A DNA stretch of 64,000 bases from Gemmataceae bacterium. GTDB taxonomy: Bacteria > Planctomycetota > Planctomycetia > Gemmatales > Gemmataceae. A program made the position numbers and the translations under genes. Numbering within the stretch: position 1 is the stretch's first letter; each line of letters begins with the position of its first letter. This document shows, in pieces, positions 43,419 to 52,251 of this stretch. The stretch is from positions 1 to 64,000 of the forward strand of contig SIAQ01000005.1 of the NCBI GenBank assembly GCA_009697105.1. Direction: 5' to 3'. The notes under the pieces were generated by a model. It worked only from the letters and a program-made list of their open reading frames with translations, made no database searches and was not told the origin of the DNA.

Positions 43419-44306
43419 ATGGATTTGCAACGATTTGGGCTGAAGCGTCGTCCGTTTCCGTCGTCGCCAGACTCGATGGCTTACTATCCCGCCTCAAGCC
43501 ACGAATCCGCTCTGACGCTCCTGGTTCACGGTCTCGCCGAGGATGAAACGTTTGTCCTCCTCACCGGCGAGCCTGGCACGGGCAAGACGCTGCTGGCGTA
43601 CCTGTTACTCGAACGGCTCGGCGATAGCGTCGAAAACGCCTACCTCGCCAACAGTCATTTCGCCGACCGCTGCGCTCTGTTGCAGGCGATCCTCTACGAC
43701 CTCAAGTTGCCTTACGACGACGTCAGCGAGCAGCGTTTGCGATTGCGGATCACAGATCACCTGCTGCAAGCGGTAGCGGATGGCAAGCGCACGGTGTTCG
43801 TGATCGACGAAGCGCACCTTCTTGGCACCGACGTTCTCGAAGAACTGCGTATGTTGGCGAATCTGCAAACGGGCGGCGGTAAGGCGCTGCAGATCGTGCT
43901 GATCGCCCAACCCACGCTGCTCACGACGCTTGCCTATCCGGGTCTCGAATCGCTTCGCCAACGCATCGCCGTCCGCGCGACGCTTGCCGCGATGCCTGCG
44001 GAAGAAGCATACGACTATCTCGCGCATCATCTGCGAGCGGCTGGCGGGAAGCCGGAGAAGATATTCGATGACACCGCTCTCGAGGTACTCGCTCGCGGCA
44101 CTCACGGCGTGCCGCGTTATCTAAATCAGGCTGCGTCCCAGGCGCTGGCTCTTGCCGAGAATGGTGAACTGACGACGGTCGATGCCGAGGCGGCGCTCGA
44201 AGCTCTCGCCATGCTTGGCCTGTCCGTGGACGAAGCCGATGAGAAGCCCGACAACGATGGCGAACCGACGCATCCGAATATCCAGAAATTCTTTCGTACC
44301 GCGTAA
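43419..44306 (+). CDS. ExeA-like AAA+ ATPase
   Basis: 295 residues. ExeA/GspA-type: DLQRFGLKRRPFPSSPDSMAYYP, Walker A GEPGTGKT (50-57), Walker B TVFVIDEAHLL, sensor region LQIVLIAQPTL, and an Arg-rich LRQRIAVRATLAAM. No C-terminal peptidoglycan-binding domain (usual ExeA is longer), so this is a short form. Similar ATPases sit by exopolysaccharide and secretion genes in planctomycetes. The next gene, a CpsD-like ATPase 90 bp on, supports a link to exopolysaccharide control. Confidence 0.85.
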   Translation: MDLQRFGLKRRPFPSSPDSMAYYPASSHESALTLLVHGLAEDETFVLLTGEPGTGKTLLAYLLLERLGDSVENAYLANSHFADRCALLQAILYDLKLPYDDVSEQRLRLRITDHLLQAVADGKRTVFVIDEAHLLGTDVLEELRMLANLQTGGGKALQIVLIAQPTLLTTLAYPGLESLRQRIAVRATLAAMPAEEAYDYLAHHLRAAGGKPEKIFDDTALEVLARGTHGVPRYLNQAASQALALAENGELTTVDAEAALEALAMLGLSVDEADEKPDNDGEPTHPNIQKFFRTA

Positions 44307-44312
44307 TCGATT

Positions 44313-44370
44313 CTCCGCTTGCGGCTTAGCGCTCGCCAAAGATACTGCGAGCGCTAAGCCGCAAGCGGCA
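44313..44370. repeat. Palindrome, 'TTCCGCTTGCGGCTTAGCGCTC' type
   Basis: CTCCGCTTGCGGCTTAGCGCTCG and CGAGCGCTAAGCCGCAAGCGGCA. Near-identical to 32,246-32,303. Confidence 0.92.
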
Positions 44371-44396
44371 AATGCATGACAAAAGGGTACCGGTCA

Positions 44397-45356
44397 ATGG
44401 GCAGGATGCTTGACAGTTTGAAAGCCAATGGCGGCACGCGCGTTGCTCCCCCGGCGTTGGCCAAACCTGGCGCCGAAACGCCCGCGCCAGATGGCGTCGT
44501 CGATTGGGAAATCGCCGAGGATGTTCCGTTCATCGAGGTCGGCGGCCCCAACAAGAAAGTCGAACTTTCGCCCGGCTTGCTCAAACACCCGGCCCAGAGA
44601 ACGCCGCAACCGCCGCACCTACAGATCGAAAAGATTGGTCTCGCTCTGACGCCGACGCAAGTCGTGCAACTGGCGCCGACAAAGCCGATGGGCGTTGTCT
44701 TCGAGCCTTGGCCAGGCGCCGCGACCACAAGCATCCATGCCGAAATCATCGCCTACCACCAACCCGATCATCCGACAGCCAAGCAGTACGCCGCCCTTTT
44801 CGACGCGATGACCGCCAGCATCAACATCACGACGAGCAAGACCGTACTGATGCTTGGCTTGAAAGCCAACGTCGGTACGACGACGGTGCTCGCCAACCTT
44901 GGCGTGATCGCATCGCTGCAGCGCTCGCTGCGCGTCGTGCTGATCGACGCCAACACACGGCGCCCCGGCATCGCGCAGAAGTTCGGGCTGAGCGACGCCG
45001 TCGGCCTAGCGGAAGTCGCCGACGGGGCTTTGGCGATCGAGCAGGCGCTGGTGCCGACGTGTGCCGTCAATTTGCACCTGCTGCCTGCGGGGATTTCGAC
45101 GAAATCGCGCCCCACCGCTCGCAACGAAGCGATGCAGTGGGTTATGGCTTGGTTGCGCGAGCGGTTCGACCTGCTCCTGATCGACGGCCTCGCATTGGAC
45201 GATGCCGCGGAACTCACGATCCCGCTCGCCCTCGCCGACGGCGCCTATCTTGTGCTACCGCACGGCGAATCGAGTGCCAGCAAAGGCGCGGCGCAGGCCG
45301 TGCATCGTCTAGGCGGCCGGCTCAGCGGTTTGGTGCACACCTCGTTCGACCAATAG
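44397..45356 (+). CDS. CpsD/CapB-like P-loop protein with altered Walker A
   Basis: 319 residues from ATG 44397; MTKGYRSMG upstream is an alternative start. A proline-rich N-terminal segment (about 110 residues) is followed by the BY-kinase/MinD-type fold: TASINITTSKTVLMLGLKANVGTTTVLANLG, then RVVLIDANTRRPGIAQKF (Walker A') and FDLLLIDGLALDDAAEL. The deviant Walker A KxxxGK[ST] reads KANVGTT: the second Lys is replaced by Thr. A tyrosine-rich C-tail is missing. It may therefore be catalytically weak and act as a regulator of polysaccharide export. Shares its operon context with the ExeA-like gene. Confidence 0.8.
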   Translation: MGRMLDSLKANGGTRVAPPALAKPGAETPAPDGVVDWEIAEDVPFIEVGGPNKKVELSPGLLKHPAQRTPQPPHLQIEKIGLALTPTQVVQLAPTKPMGVVFEPWPGAATTSIHAEIIAYHQPDHPTAKQYAALFDAMTASINITTSKTVLMLGLKANVGTTTVLANLGVIASLQRSLRVVLIDANTRRPGIAQKFGLSDAVGLAEVADGALAIEQALVPTCAVNLHLLPAGISTKSRPTARNEAMQWVMAWLRERFDLLLIDGLALDDAAELTIPLALADGAYLVLPHGESSASKGAAQAVHRLGGRLSGLVHTSFDQ

Positions 45357-45357
45357 T

Positions 45358-45438
45358 TGGTCGAGCCTGGTCGCGTAAGTAGCAGGTTGATTCTGCAACG
45401 GTGTATTCAACCGGCCGCTTACGCGGCTAGGCTCGCCG
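45358..45438. repeat. Palindrome, 'GGCGAGCCTAGCTGCGTAAG' type
   Basis: TCGAGCCTGGTCGCGTAAGTAGCAGGTTGA and TCAACCGGCCGCTTACGCGGCTAGGCTCGCCGA. More diverged copy of 43,290. Confidence 0.82.
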
Positions 45439-45491
45439 AAATTTGTGCGTAGAATGTTTGCATGATCCGCATCAATCTCCGAGGTGCCGGC

Positions 45492-45884
45492 ATGCATTCC
45501 CGTTCCATTTTTCGTCTTTTTCTCATCATCGTGTTAGCCGGTTGCTTCTTCGCGTCGGCCCATGGGCAGACGCCTCGCAAACCGAACCTCATTTTCGTGC
45601 TCGTCGATGACATGGGCTACGCGGACCTCGGCTGCATGGGCGGCAAGGACGCGAAGACGCCGAACATCGATCGGCTTGCAACCGAAGGCGTGACGTTCTC
45701 GCAATTCTATAGCAACGCTCCGGTCTGCACTCCGACACGATATGATTTCGACCTGCCCAACGACGTCGAGCAACGGCGCAACCTCGCCTATCGTCAGCCG
45801 GAGACCGTGTTGCGTTTGCGCCGATTGCTCGAAACATGGGAGGCGGAAATGGACAAGAGTGAGCGCGAGTATTGGATAAAGTGA
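45492..45884 (+). pseudogene. Sulfatase with large internal in-frame deletion
   Basis: 130 residues from ATG 45492 (GAGG 8 bp upstream; 45462 alternative). Signal peptide, then KPNLIFVLVDDMGYADLGCMGG with metal-binding D39/D40 and the formylglycine site C79 in APVCTPTR. Directly after TPTR the sequence reads YDFDLPNDVEQRRNLAYRQPETVLRLRRLLETWEAEMDK, which resembles the extreme C-terminus of sulfatases. The middle, normally 300 or more residues, is missing, while the reading frame is preserved. The remnant keeps the active Cys but lacks substrate and second metal residues. It cannot be a working sulfatase by itself. Confidence 0.82.
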
Positions 45885-45892
45885 GGGCATCT

Positions 45893-45961
45893 CGTTTAGC
45901 CGCTCGCCTTTGACGAGCGCGAGTTCAAATACTGCGCTCGCCAAAGACGAGCGGCTAAACG
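45893..45961. repeat. Palindrome, 'CGTTTAGCCGCTCGCC' type
   Basis: CGTTTAGCCGCTCGCCTTTGACGAGCGCGAG and CTGCGCTCGCCAAAGACGAGCGGCTAAACG. Confidence 0.9.
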
Positions 45962-45984
45962 CCAACCATTCGGTGAAACCGCGC

Positions 45985-46524
45985 ATGAACGACAACACGC
46001 TTTTCACCGTCGGCCATTCCAATTACGACATGGTCACGTTCATCGCGCTGCTCAAACAGCACGCCATCGACGTGCTCACCGATGTGCGCTCGTCGCCTTA
46101 CTCCAAGTATGTGCCACATTTCAACAAAGCCAATCTCGAACGGGAAATTCGCGCGGCCGGCATGCAGTACCTATATCTCGGCCAGCATCTGGGCGGTATG
46201 CCCGACAACGACGCGTATTACGACGACGACGGCCGAGTGCTCTATTATCGCGTTGCGAAGGACGCCGGCTTTTTGCACGCCATCAGCCGACTCGAGCAGG
46301 GCATCAAGAAATACGTTGTCGCCATCATGTGCGGCGAGGAGAACCCATCGGGCTGCCATAGGCATCTGCTCGTGAGCCGCGTCATGAGCGAACGCGGCAC
46401 GCACGTGTTGCACCTCCGTGGCGACGGCAGCGTGCAGACCGACGTCGAGCTGCACGGCTCGATCTGCGAACAGCCGTTTCTCTTCGATCTTCCTGACGAG
46501 GACATCACCTGGAAGTCGATGTGA
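45985..46524 (+). CDS. DUF488 family protein
   Basis: 179 residues from ATG 45985 (MNDNTLFTVGHSNYDMVTFI). DUF488 pattern: TVGHSNY, VLTDVRSSPYSKYVPHFNKANLE, YLYLGQHLGGMP, and VAIMCGEENPSGCHRHLLVSRVM with CGE..P..CHR, the conserved core. The frame is open upstream into a palindrome. Function not established; CxE..CHR suggests a metal or thiol-active site. Stands alone. Confidence 0.88.
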   Translation: MNDNTLFTVGHSNYDMVTFIALLKQHAIDVLTDVRSSPYSKYVPHFNKANLEREIRAAGMQYLYLGQHLGGMPDNDAYYDDDGRVLYYRVAKDAGFLHAISRLEQGIKKYVVAIMCGEENPSGCHRHLLVSRVMSERGTHVLHLRGDGSVQTDVELHGSICEQPFLFDLPDEDITWKSM

Positions 46525-46600
46525 TCGGTGCCAAAATGAGGCACTCCGCTATTGCTGTTGAAGAAAAAGCCTCACGTCCCGACGCAGTGGCGCAAAGAAT

Positions 46601-46792
46601 GACGTCGCCGACAAAGGTCCGATTCCGTTTTCGTTCCCAAACTTCTGTTTGGGAACAGGCATGGCGGAAACTCTGTTTCGCCTCATAGAAGACGCGCCCG
46701 ACAAAACTACGAGCCGGAAGCGTAAGCGACGGATTTCTCCAGTCCGTCGCTTACGCTTCCGGCTCGTAGGGCGACTTTTTTCGGCGGCGTCA
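46601..46792. mobile_element. TGACG/GCGTCA-ended element, composite
   Basis: TGACGTCGCCGACAAAGGTCCG at the left; a second start GACGCGCCCGACAAAACTACGAGCCGGAAGCG near 46,692; right end CGACTTTTTTCGGCGGCGTCA. A TTCCCAAACTTCTGTTTGGGAA hairpin is in the left half. It seems to hold one copy inside or beside another. The rest of the 390-bp gap shows nothing clear. Confidence 0.7.
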
Positions 46793-46914
46793 ACTTTGGC
46801 TTTGTTGAAGATATTCCTCGCTTCATCTTCGCTTAAGCTTCGTTGTGGTAATCTCCATCATGTGGTCGGGAAAATACATCCGGCAAGCTGCCGTAGAAAA
46901 CGAGGGTTTACGTC

Positions 46915-47307
46915 ATGAGGCCTCTGCTCTTCACTTTCGCTCTCAGTGTCTGTTTGTCGTTGGCGGTTCCAGGTGCCGTTCAGGCCCAGCTACCCGTCGG
47001 GAACTATTACAACACGTCGCGGTACGTCGCCAGCAACAATGCGGCTTATCGCAATGCGATGTCGCGCACGCCGCGCCCCAGCATTCAGGCCATCCGCTAC
47101 AACGGCTACCCCACCAACTACGGGCTAGGCACACTAACGACCGGCGTCAATGCCCTGATGATGATGAACGGCATGATTCCCGGCGCGAGCGCCTATTCCA
47201 ACCAAGGCTATAACAACGCAAATATGAATCAGGGCTACAACCCGTACATGTACCAGGAATATAACCCGTATATGACGAACCCGTATAACTATGGGTCGTA
47301 TCCGTGA
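46915..47307 (+). CDS. Secreted Asn/Tyr-rich low-complexity protein
   Basis: 130 residues. Signal peptide MRPLLFTFALSVCLSLAVPGAVQA with cleavage near AQA-QL, then a basic/neutral middle (NYYNTSRYVASNNAAYRNAM) and a C-terminal Asn/Tyr/Gly repeat (NQGYNNANMNQGYNPYMYQEYNPY). Such sequences may form fibrous or adhesive extracellular material, but no family was recognised. A hairpin with T-run follows about 30 bp downstream. Confidence 0.7.
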   Translation: MRPLLFTFALSVCLSLAVPGAVQAQLPVGNYYNTSRYVASNNAAYRNAMSRTPRPSIQAIRYNGYPTNYGLGTLTTGVNALMMMNGMIPGASAYSNQGYNNANMNQGYNPYMYQEYNPYMTNPYNYGSYP

Positions 47308-47334
47308 TACCGCAAAATGCCCCTGCGGCGACCT

Positions 47335-47388
47335 ACGACGCGGAGCGTCGTGCTACACTGTAGTACGACGCTCCGCGTCGTGTTTTTT
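47335..47388 (+). terminator. Terminator hairpin, 'ACGACGCGGAGCGTCGT' type
   Basis: ACGACGCGGAGCGTCGTGCTACA / TGTAGTACGACGCTCCGCGTCGT followed by G and TTTTTT, just after the Asn/Tyr-rich gene. Both an intrinsic terminator and a repeat related to 11,434. Confidence 0.75.
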
Positions 47389-47499
47389 GTAGAAATCACT
47401 TCACCCTATTCGCACTTTTTGAGTAAAATAACATTCTTCCTCACGCGCTCTGCTGCGCGTCGCGGCTAAACGGTTCCACCTTGCGTCGAGACTGTCACC

Positions 47500-50079
47500 A
47501 TGAAATCACTGAAAATAACGCCGTTGTTTATCCTTACCGCCATCAGCCTAGCGACGCTTCCCGGTTTGGCGTTCGCACAAAGCAGCGTCGAATTCAATCG
47601 TGACATTCGACCAATTCTGACCGATGCCTGTTTCAAATGCCACGGCCCAGCGGCGAAGAAAGGCGGTTTCCGTCTCGACCTGCGCGAGGACGCCCTGAAG
47701 CCCGCCAAGAGCGGCGCCAGGCCGATTGTCGAGGGCAAGCCTGGCGAGAGCGAGATCGTCAAGCGTATCTTCAGCAAGGAACCGAGCGATGTCATGCCGC
47801 CGCCGAGCGCGCATCGTACATTGAAGCCCGAGCAGAAGGAAATGATCAAACGTTGGATCGCCGAGGGCGCGAAGTATCAGAAGCACTGGTCATTCGAGGC
47901 CGTTGCGCGTGCCGCCGTGCCGAAGGTTGAGGCGAAGAATCCGATCGATGCGTTCATCATCGACCGGTTGCAGCGCGAGGGGCTGAAGGCATCGCCGGAG
48001 GCCGACCGCGCGACGCTGATTCGGCGTGTGTCGTTCGCGCTCACCGGGCTGCCGCCGACGATCGCCGAGGTCGAAGCGTTTGCGGAGGACAAGTCCGCGG
48101 ACGCTTATGAGCGCATGGTGGATCGCTATCTCGCCTCGCCTCGATATGGCGAGGAGATGTCACGCTATTGGCTCGACCTTGCCCGCTATGCCGACACGCA
48201 CGGGTTGCACCTGGATAACGAACGCCAAATGTGGCTGTACCGTGATTGGGTCGTGCGTGCGTTCAACGACAACATGCGTTTCGACCGCTTCGCCATCGAA
48301 CAACTCGCCGGCGATCTGTTGCCGAAAGCGACGAGCGATCAGATCGTCGCCACGGGGTTCAATCGCTGCAACGTGTCGACGAGCGAAGGCGGGTCGATCG
48401 ATGCGGAGTGGGTTTTCCGCAATGCCGTCGATCGCACGACAACGATGACCGAAGTGTTTCTCGGCTTGACGGGCGGCTGCGCGGTTTGCCATGACCACAA
48501 ATTCGACCCGATCACCGCGAAGGATTTTTATTCGCTGTACGCCTTCTTCTATTCGATCGACGGTCCGGCGATGGACGGCAACGCCCTGCTCACCGCGCCG
48601 ACTTTCAAGACACCTACGCAAACCCAAGAAAAGCGATTGGGCGAAGTGACCACGCTCATCGGCAAGATCCAGAGCGACCTATCGCAGCAAAGCAAGAACG
48701 TGAAGTACACCGATCCCGCCGACCTGCCGCCGGAATCGACGAAGTTCGTCGGCGATGCATCGCGTTCGTTCAAGGCCTGGCGTGCGAAAGTCGTGAAGGA
48801 CAGCAAGGGTTTGCCGAAAGATATCGTCGCCCTCATCAAACAGCCCAAGCTCGACGCGCCGGGGCAGGCAAAACTGCTCGAACATTATCTGCAATTTGTC
48901 TGCGCCGACACCCGGCCAGTGTTCGACGCGCTGACCAAACAACTCACGGCGTTGACAAAGGAACGCGATGGTCTCAATGGAGCAATCCCGGGCACGTTTA
49001 TCTTCAAGGACATGGCGAACCCGCGCGATAGCTTTGTCATGATGCGAGGCCAATACACCAAGCCGGGCGACAAAGTCGATCCGGACACGCCGAGTTTCCT
49101 GCCGCCGCTCGCCAAGGCCGGGCCGCGAGCCAACCGCCTCGATCTCGCCAAATGGCTCGTGTCGCCGGAGCAACCGATGACGGCGCGCGTCACCGTCAAT
49201 CGCTTTTGGCAGCAGTTCCTCGGCACGGGCATCGTCAAATCGAGCGGCGATTTTGGCGTGCAGGGAGATTTACCTACGCACCCGGAATTGCTCGATTTCC
49301 TCGCATCCGAATTCGCAAAATCGTGGGACGTGAAAGCGTTGGTTCGCATGATGCTGACGTCGCAAACGTTCCGCCAGTCGGCGCGCGTCACGCCGGACCT
49401 GTTCAAGCGCGACCCGGAAAATCGCCTCTACGCCCGTGGCCCGCGCTTCCGCCTCGACGCCGAGCAGGTCCGCGATAACGCTCTGTTTGTCAGCGGGCTG
49501 ATGGTTCACGACATGGGCGGCCGCGGCGTCAGGCCGTACCAGCCGCCGCGCATCTGGGAGCCGGTCGCGTTCTCCGGTTCCAGCACGGGCACGTACGTGC
49601 AGGACAAAGGCGCCGGCCTCTATCGCCGCAGCATCTACACGTTCCTCAAACGCACGGCCCCGCATCCGTTCATGGCCAACTTCGACGCACCGAATCGCGA
49701 ATCGTCGTGCAGCCGGCGCGAACGCAGCAACACGCCCTTGCAAGCATTGCAGCTCATGAACGACGTGCAACACTTCGAAGCGGCACGCAAACTCGCCGAA
49801 CGGATCGTCACCGAAGGCGGCAAATCGCCGGCGGAACGCATCCGCTTTACCTATCGCACGCTGTTGGCACGCGATCCCGAAGCCTTTGAAGCTGACCTTG
49901 TCGCCAAGACGTTGACCCAGTTTCTCGACCGTTACCAAAAAGACCCCGCGTCGGCCGCAAAGGCATTGCGCGTCGGCGAATCGCCAATCCGCCCCGGCCT
50001 CGCCGAACCGGAACTGGCGGCGTATGCGCTGATCGCGAACCTGTTACTCAACCTCGACGAAACGATTACGCGGAACTGA
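47500..50079 (+). CDS. PSD1/DUF1549-DUF1553 cytochrome c-like protein
   Basis: 859 residues. Signal peptide to about 26. A PSCyt1 haem-like motif CFKCHG (C44/C47/H48) in VEFNRDIRPILTDACFKCHGPAAKKGGFRLDLR, then MPPPSAHRTLKPEQ, DUF1549 (NPIDAFIIDRLQREGLKASPEADRATLIRRVSFALTGLPPT; SPRYGEEMSRYWLDLARYADTHG) and DUF1553 (PANRLDLAKWLVSPEQPMTARVTVNRFWQQFLGTGIVKSSGDFG; SSCSRRERSNTPLQALQLMND). Typical of planctomycetes, where it is paired with DUF1501; here the partner is 39 kb away. Function unproven. Confidence 0.93.
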   Translation: MKSLKITPLFILTAISLATLPGLAFAQSSVEFNRDIRPILTDACFKCHGPAAKKGGFRLDLREDALKPAKSGARPIVEGKPGESEIVKRIFSKEPSDVMPPPSAHRTLKPEQKEMIKRWIAEGAKYQKHWSFEAVARAAVPKVEAKNPIDAFIIDRLQREGLKASPEADRATLIRRVSFALTGLPPTIAEVEAFAEDKSADAYERMVDRYLASPRYGEEMSRYWLDLARYADTHGLHLDNERQMWLYRDWVVRAFNDNMRFDRFAIEQLAGDLLPKATSDQIVATGFNRCNVSTSEGGSIDAEWVFRNAVDRTTTMTEVFLGLTGGCAVCHDHKFDPITAKDFYSLYAFFYSIDGPAMDGNALLTAPTFKTPTQTQEKRLGEVTTLIGKIQSDLSQQSKNVKYTDPADLPPESTKFVGDASRSFKAWRAKVVKDSKGLPKDIVALIKQPKLDAPGQAKLLEHYLQFVCADTRPVFDALTKQLTALTKERDGLNGAIPGTFIFKDMANPRDSFVMMRGQYTKPGDKVDPDTPSFLPPLAKAGPRANRLDLAKWLVSPEQPMTARVTVNRFWQQFLGTGIVKSSGDFGVQGDLPTHPELLDFLASEFAKSWDVKALVRMMLTSQTFRQSARVTPDLFKRDPENRLYARGPRFRLDAEQVRDNALFVSGLMVHDMGGRGVRPYQPPRIWEPVAFSGSSTGTYVQDKGAGLYRRSIYTFLKRTAPHPFMANFDAPNRESSCSRRERSNTPLQALQLMNDVQHFEAARKLAERIVTEGGKSPAERIRFTYRTLLARDPEAFEADLVAKTLTQFLDRYQKDPASAAKALRVGESPIRPGLAEPELAAYALIANLLLNLDETITRN

Positions 50080-50092
50080 ACGACAGCGGGCA

Positions 50093-50160
50093 AGAGCCGC
50101 GCACACAGTAATCGGGCCGTATTTGCGGTGCGCGAAGACGGCTTACTGCGTGCGCGGCTC
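50093..50160. repeat. Palindrome, 'AGAGCCGCGCACACAGTAA' type
   Basis: AGAGCCGCGCACACAGTAA / TTACTGCGTGCGCGGCTCT with a GGTGCGCGAAG middle; followed by GAAAAAATC. One copy in the window, between the PSD1 and DUF1573 genes. Confidence 0.8.
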
Positions 50161-50265
50161 TGAAAAAATCAAATAGCTTCATTTTCTCGTAAAGAAAACC
50201 ACCAACTCCAGTCGATACTGAAGGGATGCCCCGTCGCCCGGACCTTTTCACGGAGTGCCCGTGCC

Positions 50266-51366
50266 ATGATTCGCGTTGCCTTCATCCTTCTCACGGCGTC
50301 GGCGTTTGCCGTACCGGTTTATGCGAATGACAAAGTTGAGGACGAAGAACGCCGCATGTTTCCCGACGGCATGTCGCACGACTTCGGGAAGGTTGCGCGC
50401 GGGACCGTGCATGGATGTACGTTTCGCATTGTCAACACATCAAGCCATGAATTGGAAATAACGAATGTTCGCGTCAGTATGAGTATCGACCTTTCAGCCT
50501 GGACCGTGAAAAATCGCCTGAAGCCAGGCGAAACTGGAACGATCAATGTGAGGCAGGACACCGGAATGTTTTTCGGCTCAAAGACGACTAGATTTTTTGT
50601 AACCTACACCATCGGCGGAAGGTTTCGTGAAGCGCGATTCTGGGTCCAATGCGATTCCGACAAATCGATGCTGCCGTCCGATAACTGGCGTAACTTGGGC
50701 GAGGTTCGCCAGGGTGCCGTCCTCAAGCACTCGTTTCAGATCGTGAACACCTACAAACAGCCGATGCGGATTGTCGGACTTCGTCCCGATCACGGTGATG
50801 GGCTGGCCATGCGATCGGACAAACAAACCCTTCAACCGAACGAGTCGGCGACAATCGAGATGCAACTCGATTCCTCGAAATTCACGGGAAGAACGCAGCG
50901 AACGCCAACAGTCATCGTCGAAGTTGACGGCAAACGGCATAACATCGCGTTCACTCTCTGGGCTACTTCGGTCGAACCGCTAACATTCGACCACCAGCGC
51001 ATGTTCCCCGACGGGACCAATTACAGCTTCGCGTTTGACGATACGACGCCTGCGTACAAGCGATCCTTTCGTATCGTCAACGAGGGCCGGGCGGCGATCA
51101 AGATCGTGGATGTGCAGGGAAAGCCGGGGCCGCTCGCGGTCGTGTTCAGCGCGAAAGCCATCGAGCCAGGCCAAACCGGCACGTTCGAGCTAACGGTGGC
51201 GAATTCGCGGTTGACCGATGCGCAAACCTACACGTGCACCGTGACGCTCGAAATCGTCGACGAACGCCGCGTCGTCGATCTGACGGCGACGGCGGTGCGC
51301 ACACCGATGTCGCCGCAACCAGTGCTGCCAGCGCCGCGACCGGGAACCTCGCGCGATCCGTTCTGA
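50266..51366 (+). CDS. Secreted DUF1573 repeat protein
   Basis: 366 residues. Signal peptide MIRVAFILLTASAFAVPVYA. Three DUF1573-type beta-sandwich repeats, each starting with a D-F-G-x-V-x-x-G-x-V-H/K-x-x-F-x-I-V-N-x pattern: SHDFGKVARGTVHGCTFRIVNTS, RNLGEVRQGAVLKHSFQIVNTY, YSFAFDDTTPAYKRSFRIVNEG. These Ig-like domains are common on planctomycete surfaces. Probably periplasmic or surface-bound; no enzymatic site seen. The next feature is an IS200-type element 27 bp on. Confidence 0.88.
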   Translation: MIRVAFILLTASAFAVPVYANDKVEDEERRMFPDGMSHDFGKVARGTVHGCTFRIVNTSSHELEITNVRVSMSIDLSAWTVKNRLKPGETGTINVRQDTGMFFGSKTTRFFVTYTIGGRFREARFWVQCDSDKSMLPSDNWRNLGEVRQGAVLKHSFQIVNTYKQPMRIVGLRPDHGDGLAMRSDKQTLQPNESATIEMQLDSSKFTGRTQRTPTVIVEVDGKRHNIAFTLWATSVEPLTFDHQRMFPDGTNYSFAFDDTTPAYKRSFRIVNEGRAAIKIVDVQGKPGPLAVVFSAKAIEPGQTGTFELTVANSRLTDAQTYTCTVTLEIVDERRVVDLTATAVRTPMSPQPVLPAPRPGTSRDPF

Positions 51367-51392
51367 GCACATATGCTCCGCGCAGTCCGCCA

Positions 51393-52113
51393 ACCCCGAA
51401 GGTGTTGCGTATCACAGCCCAGGGTTGCGTACTCGCTACCCTGGGTAGACAAATCCCTCCTCACTACATCTCCAACATTCCGATCAACCCCGATGGGGTT
51501 GCGTCAACGATCACCCTTCTTCGCATTCGGTGTCGCCATGCCGCAATCGCTTACACAGGTCTATCTGCATATCGTGTTTTCCACCAAGGATCGCCGGCCA
51601 TTTATGCACGATGCCACTCTCTGCGGCGAATTGCATGCCTATCTCGGCGAGACCGCCAATCGGCTCAGTTCACGGGTGATCTGCGTCGGCGGTGTAGCGG
51701 ATCACGTTCACGTGCTGTGCCGGCTTGGCCGAACGATCACGATTGCCGACCTTGTCAAGGAACTTAAACGCGTCTCATCGGCATGGATAAAATCCAAGGC
51801 CGACACGTTAGTAGATTTTCAATGGCAAAGCGGATATGGTGCGTTCTCGATCAGCCCCGGTCATGTTGAGGTGATCCGAGGATACATCGGGAATCAAGAA
51901 GAACACCACAAGAGAATTTCGTTCAAAGACGAGTTTCGCAAATTGCTCACGAAATACGGCGTCGAATGGGATGAACGCTATGTGTGGGATTGAGCCGACG
52001 CAACTCCTTCGGAGTTGAACGGGTTGTAATGTGTCCCGGTTAGGATGGAATCGGCTACCCAGGGTACGCTGCGCGAACCCTGGGCTTTGATATGCAACGC
52101 CGTTGGCGTTGTC
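51393..52113. mobile_element. Compact IS200/IS605-like element with long imperfect inverted ends
   Basis: Left end CCGAAGGTGTTGCGTATCACAGCCCAGGGTTGCGTACTCGCTACCCTGGGTAGAC (with a short gap) is inverted at the right end from about 52,052 to 52,113 (GGCTACCCAGGGTACGCTGCGCGAACCCTGGGCTTTGATATGCAACG). Inside lie AACCCCGATGGGGTT and CAACTCCTTCGGAGTTG hairpins on either side of the Y1 transposase gene. This matches the hairpin-bounded organisation of IS200/IS605 and REP-associated elements. About 0.72 kb. Confidence 0.75.
51538..51993 (+). CDS. Y1 (IS200-like) transposase
   Basis: 151 residues from ATG 51538. HUH single-strand transposase: HVH at 56-58 in VADHVHVLCRLG, catalytic Tyr100 in WQSGYGAFSIS. 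Length and pattern (VYLHIVFSTKDRRPF, YIGNQEEHHKRISFKDEFRKLLTKYGVEWDERYVWD) fit the short Y1 family abundant in planctomycetes and close to REP-associated transposases. No TnpB gene is present, so it is an IS200-like solo. It recognises hairpins at the element ends, which are visible here. Confidence 0.9.
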   Translation: MPQSLTQVYLHIVFSTKDRRPFMHDATLCGELHAYLGETANRLSSRVICVGGVADHVHVLCRLGRTITIADLVKELKRVSSAWIKSKADTLVDFQWQSGYGAFSISPGHVEVIRGYIGNQEEHHKRISFKDEFRKLLTKYGVEWDERYVWD

Positions 52114-52251
52114 GGTGACTACGCTGGGAATGGACACCGCGTCTTGGTTTGCATCATACCGGCTTGCCGAAGAACAAGCATCGCCGCTTCCCCGCTTCCT
52201 CGCTATACTTCCTTCAATTGTTAAGCTAATTCTCAAATTCAGGAAACGAAA

